The notes under the pieces: generated by a model | Told to the model about the DNA's origin: nothing | The model's input: the letters and a program-made list of their open reading frames with translations, nothing else | Database searches by the model: none | Program-made: the position numbers and the translations under genes | Shown here: one piece after another, positions 34,745 through 44,583 of the stretch | How positions within the stretch are numbered: position 1 is the first letter of the stretch | Layout of the letters: each line of letters begins with the position of its first letter | From: Leeia speluncae | GTDB lineage: Bacteria; Pseudomonadota; Gammaproteobacteria; Burkholderiales; Leeiaceae | DNA: 64,000 bases | Assembly: GCF_020564625.1 (NCBI RefSeq) | Contig: NZ_JAJBZT010000013.1 | Location: forward strand, 1 to 64,000 | Direction: 5' to 3'

Positions 34745-35494
34745 ATGACGTCAACTCTACGATTACAAGGTTATATTGATTCTATCCACAACCATTATTT
34801 TGCTGAGCAACCTTTGTTTATCGACCGCGAAGGGCGAGTAAAAGGGAGTTTCTTCAAGTGTGAAATTGGCAGTGTCTTTGAATCCATTACTACCCATACG
34901 CATGCCAACAGTGTCGCCGTATCCGCTAGGTTACAAGTGAATTTATTTGACGGCACGCCTATTGATGCCGCTACTTTATTTACGTTAGCAAAATCTGACG
35001 AAGCGCTTGTTCGTCTAGATCGGCTTAGCCGAATTATTCATACACTCAACCATCATGCATCTCCATTCGCGCACTTGCCATTGCATTTATCTGTTCATCC
35101 TCGGTTGCCTTCAATTGTCGTAAAAGACCATGGTCAGGTATTTGAGAGGCTGTTGCAATTCTTGCAGTTATCGCCAAGGCAGTTTGTAATTGAGTTGCCG
35201 CTTAGCTTGGCGGCAAATGCCGCGCTAGCAAATAAGGTCGTTAATAATTATCGTGCGCGAGGTTTTGTAGTGAGTAGTCATGTAGATGACCGTAGTTTGG
35301 CGTGGCTGGATTCTGGAGAATCGTTACCTGACTTGTTAAAGCTAAATGCAAACTTCATTTTGGCACGGACAGATGTATTGGCAAGAATTCAACAATTGGC
35401 AGAGCGGTTTCATCTGTCGATATTGATAAAAAGTGCTGAAAGGCAGGCTATTCACCAAGATGTTTCTTCAATGTTGATCGAAAGTGTTGGTTAA
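34745..35494 (+). CDS. Degenerate EAL-domain-like protein
   Basis: This 249-aa protein appears to be an EAL fold without catalytic residues. Aligned features: the EAL/LLRW position reads SARLQVNLFDG, the next segment ALVRLDRLSRIIHTLN resembles the family's LD-x2-x3-x4-L helix, LHLSVHP replaces NVSP, FVIELPLS corresponds to the E-x-T segment, and GFVVSSHVDD and LLKLNANFI resemble the DDFG and LKID strands. Most metal ligands are absent, so phosphodiesterase activity is not expected. It could bind c-di-GMP or a protein partner. ATG 34745 follows a GGGGGG run; ATG 34733 lacks a site. The gene stands alone. Confidence 0.6.
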   Translation: MTSTLRLQGYIDSIHNHYFAEQPLFIDREGRVKGSFFKCEIGSVFESITTHTHANSVAVSARLQVNLFDGTPIDAATLFTLAKSDEALVRLDRLSRIIHTLNHHASPFAHLPLHLSVHPRLPSIVVKDHGQVFERLLQFLQLSPRQFVIELPLSLAANAALANKVVNNYRARGFVVSSHVDDRSLAWLDSGESLPDLLKLNANFILARTDVLARIQQLAERFHLSILIKSAERQAIHQDVSSMLIESVG

Positions 35495-35613
35495 TTTATA
35501 GATTAATATGGAATTAAAAAATAGATAAATATAATTAAAAGAAATTTAGTGATTGCTTTATGATGGCTCCATCGAATACAAATTCAGACAAGCAGAACTT
35601 CAGGGAGCATCAA

Positions 35614-36621
35614 ATGAAAACATCATTAAGAATCAATTTAATCAAATTAGCTTTGGCTACTGCAGGTGTTGCTTCAATCAATGTTGCTCTAGCAGAAGAA
35701 GTCACCATTGGTTATCAATATGGTGCTGATCCTGCCAAGTTGGCGCAGGTGGAGGGCCGTTATGAAAAAGCAACAGGTTGGAAAATTAACTGGAAACGAT
35801 TCGACAGTGGTGCAGATATTGTCGCCGCCATTGCTTCTGGTGACGTGCAAATTGGCAACATTGGCTCTAGCCCACTAGCAGCATCTACTAGTAGAGGGTT
35901 GCCGATTAAGGCATTTGTTGTGAATGCGCTAACTGGCGGCTCTGAAGCGTTAGTTGTTCGCAATGGTGCAAATATTAAATCTCCTAAAGATTTAATCGGT
36001 AAAACACTCGCAACGCCTTTTGTTTCTACCGCGCATTACAGCCTGCTTTCCGCGCTAAAACACTGGAATATAGATCCATCAAAAGTAAAAGTGGTGAATT
36101 TAGCTCCGCCAGAAATTGCCGCGGCCTGGTTACGTGGCGACATCGATGGTGCTTACACATGGGACCCTGCACTTGGAAAAATTAAACAATCAGGCAAGGT
36201 ATTAACCGATTCAGCAGAAGTAGGTAAATGGGGGCATCCAACCTTCGATAGTTGGGTTGCGCAAAAAGACTTTGCTTCAAAGCATCCTGATTTTTTAGTG
36301 AAGTTTGCAAAAGTCACTACCGATGTGAACGCTGAATATCAGAAAAATGCGAGTAAGTGGACAGCGTCTTCTGATGTCGTGAAGAAAATTTCTGACTTAA
36401 GTGGTGCTACCCCTGCAGATATCCCTAGCCTACTGGCGGGTAATAAATATCCAAATGCAGTAGAGCAACTAAGTCCTGCTGTATTGGGGGGCGGATCAGT
36501 GAAAGCGCTTACCGCCACGGCTACCTTCCTGAAAGAGCAAAAGAAAATCGATCAAACCTTGGCTAGCTATCAGGCGGTGATTGATCCTCAATTCGTTCAA
36601 AAAGCCAGCAAGTTGAAATAA
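35614..36621 (+). CDS. tauA: Taurine ABC transporter substrate-binding protein
   Basis: A 335-aa periplasmic binding protein. The signal peptide is MKTSLRINLIKLALA and beyond with an ALA-E cleavage near residue 28. The mature protein is TauA-like: VTIGYQYGADPAKLAQVEG, GDVQIGNIGSSPLAA, KDLIGKTLATPFVSTAHYSL and WLRGDIDGAYTWDPALGK. Start at ATG 35614 with AGGGAG upstream; the earlier in-frame ATG 35560 is less likely. First gene of tauABCD, so taurine is the likely substrate, though other sulfonates are possible. Confidence 0.92.
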   Translation: MKTSLRINLIKLALATAGVASINVALAEEVTIGYQYGADPAKLAQVEGRYEKATGWKINWKRFDSGADIVAAIASGDVQIGNIGSSPLAASTSRGLPIKAFVVNALTGGSEALVVRNGANIKSPKDLIGKTLATPFVSTAHYSLLSALKHWNIDPSKVKVVNLAPPEIAAAWLRGDIDGAYTWDPALGKIKQSGKVLTDSAEVGKWGHPTFDSWVAQKDFASKHPDFLVKFAKVTTDVNAEYQKNASKWTASSDVVKKISDLSGATPADIPSLLAGNKYPNAVEQLSPAVLGGGSVKALTATATFLKEQKKIDQTLASYQAVIDPQFVQKASKLK

Positions 36622-36675
36622 GAGTCATCCCGCCCTCTGTGCAATTGCACCGAGGTAGAAAGTAAGGTGAATTAC

Positions 36676-37464
36676 ATGTCAAAAGCCCTCGTCGCCAATG
36701 CCGTTTCTAAACATTACCCATCCTCTCGTGGTGTGGTACACGCGCTAGACAATGTTTCTGTAACGATCAATCAAGGTGACTTTGTTGTTGCACTAGGAGC
36801 ATCAGGCTGCGGAAAAAGCACCTTACTTTCTTTACTGGCAGGATTCCAGACGCCAACGCTTGGACAAGTCACCAAGGCAGGTCAAGTCGTGACAGGGCCA
36901 GGTGCCGATCGAGGGGTGGTGTTTCAAGATGATGCATTATTTCCATGGTTTTCTGTATTAGAAAATGTGGCGTTTGGTTTGACGCTACAAGGCGTTAGTA
37001 AGCAAGAAAAAGAAGCCGTCGCAAAACAGGTGCTAAGCCAAGTGGGTTTAACTGGCTTTGAACATCATCGTGTGAGTGAAATATCCGGTGGTATGCGGCA
37101 GCGAGTGGGCTTAGCACGTGCCTTAGCCGCTAATCCTGATTGGTTATTAATGGATGAGCCTTTAGGTGCGTTAGATGCCTTAACGAGAGAGCAAATGCAA
37201 ACGCTTATTTTAGATGTCTGGAAACAGACAAGAAAAGGCGTTTTCCTGATTACTCACAGTGTGGAAGAGGCCGTTTTAATGTCTACCGAATTGCTGGTGT
37301 TTTCCCCTAGGCCGGGGCGCATTGTTGAGCGATTTGAGTACAACTTTGCAAGGCGGTATGCAGAAGGGGAGTCGGCGAGAAGTATTAAACAAGATCCTAC
37401 CTTTGCTGCTGCAAAAGCGGTGGTGTTAGATCAGATTGTGTCGCAAACGGAGGCTGTGCAATGA
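36676..37464 (+). CDS. tauB: Taurine ABC transporter ATPase
   Basis: This 262-aa ATPase has Walker [10 protein letters not shown], signature [15 protein letters not shown] and Walker [14 protein letters not shown], plus the H-loop ITHSVEEAV. It belongs to the nitrate/sulfonate/taurine group. ATG 36676 is preferred over GTG 36667. It overlaps tauC by 4 nt (ATGA), so the two are translationally coupled. Confidence 0.94.
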   Translation: MSKALVANAVSKHYPSSRGVVHALDNVSVTINQGDFVVALGASGCGKSTLLSLLAGFQTPTLGQVTKAGQVVTGPGADRGVVFQDDALFPWFSVLENVAFGLTLQGVSKQEKEAVAKQVLSQVGLTGFEHHRVSEISGGMRQRVGLARALAANPDWLLMDEPLGALDALTREQMQTLILDVWKQTRKGVFLITHSVEEAVLMSTELLVFSPRPGRIVERFEYNFARRYAEGESARSIKQDPTFAAAKAVVLDQIVSQTEAVQ

Positions 37465-38324
37465 CTATTCTATTAGAAGACCCAACACTGTATGCGGTAG
37501 AGCGAACGCTTCCGCAAACGGTAACAAGAATCTCTTGGGCGAATCGTCTCTCGGCCGCTCTGACAAGTCGAGTTGCGTTGAGTTTGCTTACTATTGGCTT
37601 TGTTATTTTGGCATGGTCATTGACGAGCTATCTGCAATGGTTACCAGAAATGTTATTGCCAACTCCTATCACGGTTGTGAAACGATTGGCCGATTTAGCG
37701 CAAAACGGCTTTATGGATGTTTCACTTTGGTCTCATCTTTGGGCGAGTAGCTTTCGTATCGGTTCTGCTTTCTTGCTGGCTGTTGCCACCGCGATTCCTG
37801 CGGGAATCTGGATGGGCTCAAGTCGCATTGGTAAGGGAATTTTAGACCCTGTTATTGAATTTTACCGACCCATTCCTCCGTTAGCCTATTTGCCACTGAT
37901 GGTGATTTGGTTTGGTATTGGTGAGTTATCTAAAGTATTGCTGATTTACTTTGCCATTTTTGCCCCTTTAGCGATCGCAACGGCGAATGGTGTCGGTCGG
38001 GTCTCGGCTTCTAGAGCGCAAGCCGCACTTGCATTAGGGGCGAGCAAATGGCAGGTGCTTCGTTATGTTGTTTTCCCCAGTGCGCTTCCCGATGTACTGA
38101 CTGGGTTACGCATTGCGTTAGGGGCTGGGTGGTCTACTTTAGTTGCTGCAGAATTGATTGCAGCAACCGAAGGATTGGGTTTTATGGTGCACGCGGCTTC
38201 AAAATTCTTGGTAACAGATGTGGTGATTGCCGGAATCCTGATTATTGCTGCTATTGCACTGTTATTGGAAGTTGGGTTGCGTTACTTGCAAAGAAAGCTG
38301 ACCCCTTGGCAAAACGAAGTGTAA
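37461..38324 (+). CDS. tauC: Taurine ABC transporter permease
   Basis: A 287-aa inner-membrane permease with about six hydrophobic segments. The BPD_transp_1 core includes the EAA-type loop [30 protein letters not shown] near 193-222. Overlaps tauB by 4 nt and lies 59 nt before tauD. Confidence 0.94.
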   Translation: MTILLEDPTLYAVERTLPQTVTRISWANRLSAALTSRVALSLLTIGFVILAWSLTSYLQWLPEMLLPTPITVVKRLADLAQNGFMDVSLWSHLWASSFRIGSAFLLAVATAIPAGIWMGSSRIGKGILDPVIEFYRPIPPLAYLPLMVIWFGIGELSKVLLIYFAIFAPLAIATANGVGRVSASRAQAALALGASKWQVLRYVVFPSALPDVLTGLRIALGAGWSTLVAAELIAATEGLGFMVHAASKFLVTDVVIAGILIIAAIALLLEVGLRYLQRKLTPWQNEV

Positions 38325-38383
38325 TCAAGACGGCTATCTGTTGAACGGATAACAACAATAAATAATAAGAAGGAAGATTAAAA

Positions 38384-39235
38384 ATGACAACCTTAACTGT
38401 TGAGCGATTGACCCCTGCATTAGGCGCAGAAGTATCCGGCCTTAATCTAGCTGAGCCATTATCCAATTTATTAAAGCAAGAAATTTCGGAATTATTAGTT
38501 GAGCACCAAATCCTATTTTTCCGAAAACAACCACTCACGGATAAACAACAAAAAGAGTTTGCTGCAAATTTTGGTGATTTACATGTGCATCCATTGTACC
38601 CAAAGGTGGCAGAGCAACCTGAAATCATGATTTTGGACACACATGGCGATAACCCGCCCGATGCAATACATTGGCACAGTGATGTGTCGTGCATCGAGCG
38701 TCCGCCACTTGGCGCTATTTTATCCGCCAAACTATTGCCCCCCATCGGTGGCGATACGGTGTGGGCAAGTGCAACTGCTGCTTACGATGCGCTATCTGCA
38801 CCAATGAAGGCTTATTTAGAAGGACTAACTGCTGTTCATGATTTAACGCAAGGTTTTCCAGAGTACCGTTACGCAATCACGCCAGAAAAAGCCGCGCAAT
38901 GGGAGGCTGGAAAAAAGGCAAACCCACCCGTGATTCAGCCAGTGATTCGTGTTCATCCTGTGTCAGGAAAGAAAGCGATTTTTGTGAATGAAGATTTCAC
39001 CACAAGAATTGTTGAATTACCCGAAGCGGAAGGAAAAGCGATTTTGGCCTTTTTGTACCAACATATTAGCCATGCACGTTTTACGGTGAGATGGCGTTGG
39101 CAGAAAGATGATGTCGTATTTTGGGATAACCGGATAACGCAGCACATCGCTGTGGACGATTATCTTCCCCATCGTCGCATTGTGCATCGTGCAACGATTT
39201 TAGGTGATAAGCCTTTTGGGCCAAAGGTCGGCTGA
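38384..39235 (+). CDS. tauD: Taurine dioxygenase (2-oxoglutarate-dependent)
   Basis: This 283-aa Fe(II)/2-oxoglutarate dioxygenase converts taurine to sulfite and aminoacetaldehyde. The metal triad is His98, Asp100 (HSD) and His254 (ITQHIAVDDY); Arg near 265-269 (PHRRIVHR) should bind 2-oxoglutarate. AGGAAG lies upstream. It ends the tauABCD operon at a hairpin shared with ppsR. Sulfonate use under sulfur limitation is the known role of the family. Confidence 0.94.
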   Translation: MTTLTVERLTPALGAEVSGLNLAEPLSNLLKQEISELLVEHQILFFRKQPLTDKQQKEFAANFGDLHVHPLYPKVAEQPEIMILDTHGDNPPDAIHWHSDVSCIERPPLGAILSAKLLPPIGGDTVWASATAAYDALSAPMKAYLEGLTAVHDLTQGFPEYRYAITPEKAAQWEAGKKANPPVIQPVIRVHPVSGKKAIFVNEDFTTRIVELPEAEGKAILAFLYQHISHARFTVRWRWQKDDVVFWDNRITQHIAVDDYLPHRRIVHRATILGDKPFGPKVG

Positions 39236-39273
39236 AATGTAGCTTATTTTTGAACTTAGGCAGAGAGAATCGT

Positions 39274-39306
39274 ATGTTATAGAAGGCTGATGGCCTTCTA
39301 TAACAT
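39274..39306. terminator. Hairpin between convergent tauD and ppsR
   Basis: ATGTTATAGAAGGC (39274-39287) and GCCTTCTATAACAT (39293-39306) form a perfect 14-bp stem around a 5-nt loop. T runs are weak on both sides, so termination efficiency is uncertain. Confidence 0.7.
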
Positions 39307-39317
39307 AAACGCACAGC

Positions 39318-40145
39318 TTAGAATAAGCGACGAGTGAGACCTGCAGAGTGAATGATTGTACTAGCCAGTTCTTCGACAGATTTGTGTGTCGTGTCTAAGA
39401 ACGGAATGCGTTCACGACGCATTAATGACTCCGCCTCCGCCAACTCAAATTTGCAGTTATCTAATGCAGCGTAACGGCTGTCTGGTTTCCGTTCACGGCG
39501 AATCTGTTGTAAACGTTCAGGGTGAATGGTGAGGCCAAATAGCTTTTGGCGGTATGGCTGCAAGCGGTTTGGTAATTTTTCAGAATCAAAATCTTCTGGC
39601 ACTAATGGGTAGTTGGCCGCTTTAATCCCGTAATGAAGCGCTAAATACAAGCACGTAGGCGTTTTGCCAGAACGTGATACGCCAACCAAAATCACATCCG
39701 CTTCATCATAATGTTTGGTCGATGCGCCATCATCACTATTCATCGTGAAGTTTACCGCGTCGATTCGCGTTTTATATTCATCATTGTCATCAATTGCATG
39801 GCTTTTGCCCATGGTATGAGAAGACATCATGCCAAGCTCTTGTTCCAATGGATCAATAAACTTTTCAAAAAAGTCCAAATGCAATGCGTTGTTACGTTGG
39901 CGTAGCGCGTTACGAATTGCGCCATCGACCATCGTAGAAAAAACGATCGGACGTGTTTCGCTTTCTAAGCAAAAATCCGCCAACTGCTGAGCCACTGCTT
40001 GTGCTTTTTCTACTGAATCAATAAAAGGTAATGTGGTTCTTTTAAAGGCAATCCCTTCGAATTGCGTCAAAAGGCTATGACCTAATACTTCAGCCGTAAT
40101 ACCGGTACGATCCGAAACGAAAAAGACTTTGCGTTGACTCGACAT
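39318..40145 (-). CDS. ppsR: PEP synthase regulatory protein (bifunctional kinase/pyrophosphorylase, DUF299)
   Basis: A 275-aa member of the DUF299 family, which in bacteria with PEP synthase switches that enzyme off by ADP-dependent phosphorylation and on by phosphate-dependent dephosphorylation. Family motifs are VFFVSDRTGITAEVLGHSLLTQF at the N-terminus and the P-loop GVSRSGKTPTCLYLA near 153-167. ATG 40145 is chosen because the family starts here; the longer in-frame extension to 40214 is not supported. It is divergent from ppsA, its probable target. Confidence 0.94.
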   Translation of the reverse strand: MSSQRKVFFVSDRTGITAEVLGHSLLTQFEGIAFKRTTLPFIDSVEKAQAVAQQLADFCLESETRPIVFSTMVDGAIRNALRQRNNALHLDFFEKFIDPLEQELGMMSSHTMGKSHAIDDNDEYKTRIDAVNFTMNSDDGASTKHYDEADVILVGVSRSGKTPTCLYLALHYGIKAANYPLVPEDFDSEKLPNRLQPYRQKLFGLTIHPERLQQIRRERKPDSRYAALDNCKFELAEAESLMRRERIPFLDTTHKSVEELASTIIHSAGLTRRLF

Positions 40146-40501
40146 GTTTTGATATCTCAATAGGGGAAATTGAAAAGAAATTATAACGACTAATTCGTGT
40201 GCTAAGCACCCCAATATTTTCTCAATGTATCAAATACATACGACTCGTGAATACTTTTTATGATTTATATAGTTAAACTACTTTTTTATGCCGATTTGTA
40301 AGTAGTAAAAAAACTTTTTGTGATATTTATGCATATTTTTATGGATTAGTATTCCGAATAAAACGAAACACGGTAGAATGCGCTCATTCATGAAATACCC
40401 TTGCAATAAAGGGAAGCTATGCGAGGATGGCAGCATGTTTCCGAGAATACTAACAAGGGTATTTAAGCCGGTTTTTAATCGTTATTAACGGGAAATCGAC
40501 G
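40146..40501. other. Intergenic region between divergent ppsR and ppsA, with structured ppsA leader
   Basis: About 355 bp. The ppsR-proximal half is AT-rich and must contain promoters for both genes. The ppsA-proximal part contains a pair of inverted 11-nt repeats described separately. No small gene is convincing. Confidence 0.55.
40393..40464 (+). promoter_or_regulatory. Candidate structured 5' leader of ppsA with alternative hairpins
   Basis: AAATACCCTTG (40393-40403) is perfectly complementary to CAAGGGTATTT (40454-40464). The CCCTT within the left arm can instead pair with AAGGG at 40409-40413 to form a small local hairpin. The two pairings exclude each other, a pattern seen in attenuators and riboswitches. 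It lies 38-109 nt upstream of the ppsA start. No known riboswitch class was recognised. Confidence 0.4.
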
Positions 40502-42886
40502 ATGTCGCAAAATGTAGTTTGGTTCGAGCATCTACGTATGACAGACGTAGAAGAGGTTGGCGGTAAGAATGCCTCTTTGGGTGAAATGATCAGTCAGTTG
40601 GCTGGTGCAGGTGTACGTGTACCAGGTGGTTTTGCGACCACAGCTGCTGCATTCCGTCAGTTTTTGAGCGATAGCGGTCTAACAGATCGTATCAATCAAG
40701 CTTTGGATAAGCTAAATGTAGATGACGTTGCAACACTTGTAAAAGTGGGTGCAGAAATCCGTCAATGGGTTATCGATGCTCCATTGCCTGCTGAGTTGGA
40801 AAATGAAATCCGCAAAGCATACGCAAAAATGGAAGCAGACTCTGGCGCGACGATTTCTGTTGCTGTCCGTTCATCAGCTACTGCCGAAGACTTGCCTGAT
40901 GCCTCTTTCGCTGGTCAGCAAGAAAGTTACTTGAATATTTCAGGTATCGAGAATGTACTGATTGCCATCAAACACGTGTTTGCGTCGTTGTATAACGACC
41001 GCGCGATTTCTTATCGTGTACACAAAGGCTTTGCTCACGCAGAAGTTGCTTTGTCTGCCGGTATCCAGCGTATGGTTCGCTCAGACACAGGCGCAGCCGG
41101 TGTGATGTTTACACTAGACACCGAATCTGGCTTCCAGAATGCGGTATTCCTGACCGCTTCTTATGGTTTGGGTGAAACCGTTGTTCAGGGCGCAGTAAAC
41201 CCTGATGAATTCTACGTGTACAAACCAAACCTAGAACCAAATCGCCCAGCGATTTTACGCCGTAACATCGGTTCTAAACTAATTAAAATGGAATTTGCTG
41301 ACAAGGCAGAAACTGGTCGCTCAGTGCGCACGGTAGATGTACCGTTGGCAGATCGCCGCAAGTTCTCTATTTCTGACGAAGATGTAATCGAACTATCTCG
41401 TTTCGCGATGATTATCGAGAAGCACTACGGCCGCCCGATGGATATCGAGTGGGGTAAAGATGGTTTTGATGGCAAACTGTACATCCTGCAGGCTCGTCCA
41501 GAAACTGTAAAATCTCAAGAAGGTCGCGTAGAAACCCTACGTCGCTACCGTTTGAACAACCGTTCTGAAGTAGTTGCTTCGGGGCGTGCGATTGGTCAAA
41601 AAGTAGGTAAAGGGGTGGTTCGCCTAATTAAAGACGCTTCTGAAATGGAACGCGTAAAAGAAGGTGACGTACTAGTAACGGACATGACTGACCCAGATTG
41701 GGAGCCAGTGATGAAACGTGCTGCAGCAATTGTGACCAACCGTGGTGGACGTACATGTCACGCAGCGATTATCGCTCGTGAGTTAGGTATTCCTGCGGTA
41801 GTAGGTTGCGGTGACGCTACTGATCTACTAAGCGAAGGCCAAGAAGTAACGGTTTCTTGCGCTGAAGGTGATACAGGTAATATCTACCAAGGTTTGCTAG
41901 ATATCGAGATCATCGATCTAGCATTAGATAGCATGCCACCTGCACCTGTAAAACTAATGATGAACGTTGGTAACCCAGAGCTAGCATTTGACTTCAGTCA
42001 ATTGCCTAACGAAGGTGTTGGTCTAGCGCGTCTAGAATTCATTATTAACCGTATGATTGGTGTGCATCCAAAAGCGCTATTGGCTTACCCAAATCTTCCA
42101 TGGGATTTGAAGGCACAAGTTGAAGAGCGTATTGCGGGTTACCCATCTGCAGTTGATTTCTACGTTGAAAAACTAGTCGAAGGTATCGCAAGTATTGGTG
42201 CCGCATTTGCACCGAAGAAAGTGATTGTTCGCATGTCTGACTTCAAGTCAAACGAATACGCGAACTTGATTGGTGGCACGAACTACGAACCGCATGAAGA
42301 AAACCCAATGATCGGTTTCCGTGGCGCGTCTCGTTATGTGTCTACTGATTTCCGTGACTGTTTCGATCTAGAATGCCGTGCACTAAAACGTGTTCGTGAC
42401 GAAATGGGTCTAACCAACGTGGAAGTAATGATCCCGTTTGTTCGCACCTTGGACGAAGCACGTAAAGTAGTTGAGCTACTAAAAGAAAATGGTCTTGAGC
42501 GTGGCAAAAATGGTTTACGTCTCATTATGATGTGCGAAATCCCTGCTAACGCAATCTTGGCTGAACAATTCTTAGAATATTTCGATGGTTTCTCTATCGG
42601 TTCTAACGATATGACTCAGCTAACATTGGCGCTTGACCGTGACTCTGGTGGTCCAATTGCTAGCCTGTTTGACGAGCGTAACGAAGCGGTGAAAGCAATG
42701 CTTTCAATGGCGATCGCCGCTTGCCGCAAACATAACAAATACATTGGTATTTGTGGCCAAGGCCCTTCAGATCATCCAGACTTTGCAAAATGGCTGGTTG
42801 AACAAGGTATCGAAACCGTATCTCTGAACCCTGATACCGTGGTCGAAACTTGGATCTATCTAGCAAAAGAATTGGGTACCAAGTAA
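40502..42886 (+). CDS. ppsA: Phosphoenolpyruvate synthase
   Basis: This 794-aa enzyme makes PEP from pyruvate and ATP for gluconeogenesis. It has the N-terminal ATP-binding domain ([39 protein letters not shown]), the phosphohistidine domain with His420 in [15 protein letters not shown], and the C-terminal PEP-binding barrel with [20 protein letters not shown]. Length matches the ~790-aa family. It is preceded by a possible structured leader and followed by a 19-bp terminator. Growth on betaine as carbon source would need such gluconeogenesis, though no regulatory link is visible. Confidence 0.97.
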   Translation: MSQNVVWFEHLRMTDVEEVGGKNASLGEMISQLAGAGVRVPGGFATTAAAFRQFLSDSGLTDRINQALDKLNVDDVATLVKVGAEIRQWVIDAPLPAELENEIRKAYAKMEADSGATISVAVRSSATAEDLPDASFAGQQESYLNISGIENVLIAIKHVFASLYNDRAISYRVHKGFAHAEVALSAGIQRMVRSDTGAAGVMFTLDTESGFQNAVFLTASYGLGETVVQGAVNPDEFYVYKPNLEPNRPAILRRNIGSKLIKMEFADKAETGRSVRTVDVPLADRRKFSISDEDVIELSRFAMIIEKHYGRPMDIEWGKDGFDGKLYILQARPETVKSQEGRVETLRRYRLNNRSEVVASGRAIGQKVGKGVVRLIKDASEMERVKEGDVLVTDMTDPDWEPVMKRAAAIVTNRGGRTCHAAIIARELGIPAVVGCGDATDLLSEGQEVTVSCAEGDTGNIYQGLLDIEIIDLALDSMPPAPVKLMMNVGNPELAFDFSQLPNEGVGLARLEFIINRMIGVHPKALLAYPNLPWDLKAQVEERIAGYPSAVDFYVEKLVEGIASIGAAFAPKKVIVRMSDFKSNEYANLIGGTNYEPHEENPMIGFRGASRYVSTDFRDCFDLECRALKRVRDEMGLTNVEVMIPFVRTLDEARKVVELLKENGLERGKNGLRLIMMCEIPANAILAEQFLEYFDGFSIGSNDMTQLTLALDRDSGGPIASLFDERNEAVKAMLSMAIAACRKHNKYIGICGQGPSDHPDFAKWLVEQGIETVSLNPDTVVETWIYLAKELGTK

Positions 42887-42904
42887 GTTACCCCTTCTCG
42901 CGCT

Positions 42905-42946
42905 AGCATAAAAAAAGCCGGTCTCTTGACCGGCTTTTTTTATGCT
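42905..42946 (+). terminator. Rho-independent terminator after ppsA
   Basis: A perfect 19-bp stem: AGCATAAAAAAAGCCGGTC (42905-42923), loop TCTT, complementary arm 42928-42946 with an internal T run. Likely bidirectional. Confidence 0.93.
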
Positions 42947-43071
42947 ATTTTTTGAGTAATCGTATTTTGCCTACTGAATTAAAAAATATCAGCCCCTTTA
43001 TAAGTGATTTTAAGGTGGGCAGAATCAATTAGCGGAAGGTCATAGAGGGTAGAGTGGGGCTAATATAAAAA

Positions 43072-43092
43072 TAGCCCTCTCAGGGAGGGCTA
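43072..43092 (-). terminator. Terminator after the Lys-rich protein gene
   Basis: TAGCCCTC (43072-43079) and GAGGGCTA (43085-43092) form an 8-bp stem. On the minus strand it is followed by TTTTTATATT, fitting termination of the gene ending at 43120. Confidence 0.75.
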
Positions 43093-43119
43093 CTTCAATT
43101 CTAACGAGTGACGATGGAT

Positions 43120-43626
43120 CTACTTTTTCTTCACTGGCTTTTTGGTTGCTTTTTTCTTTGTTGACGATGGTTTCTCTTCATTCGATGACTTACATTTTTT
43201 GCCTTTTTTGCAGCTGGCTTTTGGTTCATCCTCAGCTTCTTTTTTGCCCCTTTTACCTTCAACCGCATGAGACTTTGAAGACTTAGACGGTTTTTCTTTT
43301 ACAGTAACCGTTTTACAAACCGTTTTTGCAGGGCCAGCTTTTTTCCCTTTTACTTTTTTAGGCGCTACTTTCTCGCATTTTTTAATTTGCTTGGTAGCAT
43401 CTCCATCATCGTCGTCTTCGTCATCTTTTGCGCGAACAGACTTTTTCGGATCTTCTTTTGCAGCAGCAGGGGTTGGCGTAGATGGCGCTGCGTTTACTTG
43501 TTTAGAAGGCGTGTCACTATAACCTGCAGAATCAAATGGTAGCGGGTTCGGTCCTTCTGCATGCGCTGTTAGTGAAACGCCTGCTAACAACGCGATAGAG
43601 AATAGGTAAGATTTCAGCTTCATCAT
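43120..43626 (-). CDS. Secreted lysine-rich protein of unknown function
   Basis: A 168-aa exported protein with a clear signal peptide (cleavage probably after AHA near 23). After a Pro/Ala linker comes a short Asp/Glu-rich stretch (about 68-75, DDEDDDDGD), then a strongly basic Lys/Ser-rich tail containing five Cys (CEK, VCKT, SCKKGKKCKSS) and ending in repeated KKA/KKP units. The tail resembles histone-H1-like or PG/nucleic-acid-binding low-complexity sequence, but a signal peptide makes an envelope or extracellular site more likely. No known domain recognised. Single gene with its own terminator. Confidence 0.7.
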   Translation of the reverse strand: MMKLKSYLFSIALLAGVSLTAHAEGPNPLPFDSAGYSDTPSKQVNAAPSTPTPAAAKEDPKKSVRAKDDEDDDDGDATKQIKKCEKVAPKKVKGKKAGPAKTVCKTVTVKEKPSKSSKSHAVEGKRGKKEAEDEPKASCKKGKKCKSSNEEKPSSTKKKATKKPVKKK

Positions 43627-43705
43627 TTATGCAATTGGCAACTTAAAAAAGTATTTTACACGGAAAATTTTTCAAGTAGTTTGCAAATTTTCCCTCTTGT
43701 AAAAA

Positions 43706-43731
43706 CAAAAACGGGCCGAAGCCCGTTTTTG
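43706..43731 (-). terminator. Terminator after the lytic transglycosylase gene
   Basis: CAAAAACGGGC (43706-43716), loop CGAA, GCCCGTTTTTG (43721-43731): an 11-bp stem with T-rich flank on either strand. Confidence 0.9.
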
Positions 43732-43758
43732 TTGACCAGCAGTGAAGAAATTTACAAA

Positions 43759-44487
43759 TTAAAATTGCTTCACCTTGTCGACCAACTGCATGCCAATCGG
43801 TAACAGAGTTACCTTTAAACGTTGGCCCAGTTTGTCTTTCATGCTGGTAAATTGTGTGCGGTTCATATTTCCAATGACTTTCGGCACATAATTTTGAGTT
43901 TCTTTGAATTTAGGAACTGCATAGCCTGCGCGGATCACAGAGCCTTCGCCTGCATTATAGGCCGCGACTGCAAGTTCTAAGTTCTGGTTAAACATTTTTA
44001 AGAGGTCACGCATGTATTTTGCGCCTCCGCGAATGTTTTGTTCTGCATTTAATGGATCTGTTACACCATATCTGGCTGCTGTAACAGGCATTAGTTGCAT
44101 CATTCCCAATGCGCCACGTGGTGAAACGGCATTAGGTTGGTAGCCCGATTCTGCAGTAATAATTGCATCTAGTAAGGATGGGCTAATTTTTGTTTCTTTC
44201 GCTACCTTTTGAACAATCTTGGCAAATTGTTTACGGCGTTTTTCAACACCTGGTGCGTTAGGCACAAAATTGGTTTTTGGAGTCACTTTTTGCTGAACAG
44301 AAAGCGGCTCACTATCACTTAGCGTTGGTGCATTTTCACGCTTAAAAAGTGTATAGCGATCGTCTAATTGCTCGTTGCTGTAGTGGGCTACGCCAGTTTC
44401 ATCTACAAAAGCATAGATGTCGGCACTTGCTGGCAAAATGATGCTGGCCAGTAGTGCGGCAAGTGAAGCTTTATATTTGAACGTCAT
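43759..44487 (-). CDS. Lytic transglycosylase with N-terminal DUF4124
   Basis: This 242-aa exported enzyme cleaves peptidoglycan. Signal peptide to about residue 22, a DUF4124-like segment (IYAFVDETGVAHYSNEQLDDRYTLFKR, 24-50), then a family-1 SLT domain (about 95-215) with catalytic Glu113 in AESGYQPNAVSPRGALGMMQLMP and the downstream AVAAYNAGEGSV. It belongs to the MltC/Slt70-like short group. It stands alone; a 25-bp palindrome lies 72 bp upstream of its start. Confidence 0.92.
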   Translation of the reverse strand: MTFKYKASLAALLASIILPASADIYAFVDETGVAHYSNEQLDDRYTLFKRENAPTLSDSEPLSVQQKVTPKTNFVPNAPGVEKRRKQFAKIVQKVAKETKISPSLLDAIITAESGYQPNAVSPRGALGMMQLMPVTAARYGVTDPLNAEQNIRGGAKYMRDLLKMFNQNLELAVAAYNAGEGSVIRAGYAVPKFKETQNYVPKVIGNMNRTQFTSMKDKLGQRLKVTLLPIGMQLVDKVKQF

Positions 44488-44558
44488 GTGTAGTCATACT
44501 TGTTAAAAAAGTCATTTTACCCGAAAAGCTATATTATTCAAAAACTTGGGTGGTTGTC

Positions 44559-44583
44559 ATTGTCATAATTCGATTATGACAAT
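44559..44583. promoter_or_regulatory. Perfect palindrome upstream of the lytic transglycosylase, candidate operator
   Basis: ATTGTCATAAT (44559-44569), spacer TCG, ATTATGACAAT (44573-44583). It is 72 bp upstream of the lytic transglycosylase start on the minus strand, in promoter position, and lacks a T run, so an operator is more likely than a terminator. The binding protein is unknown. Confidence 0.45.
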
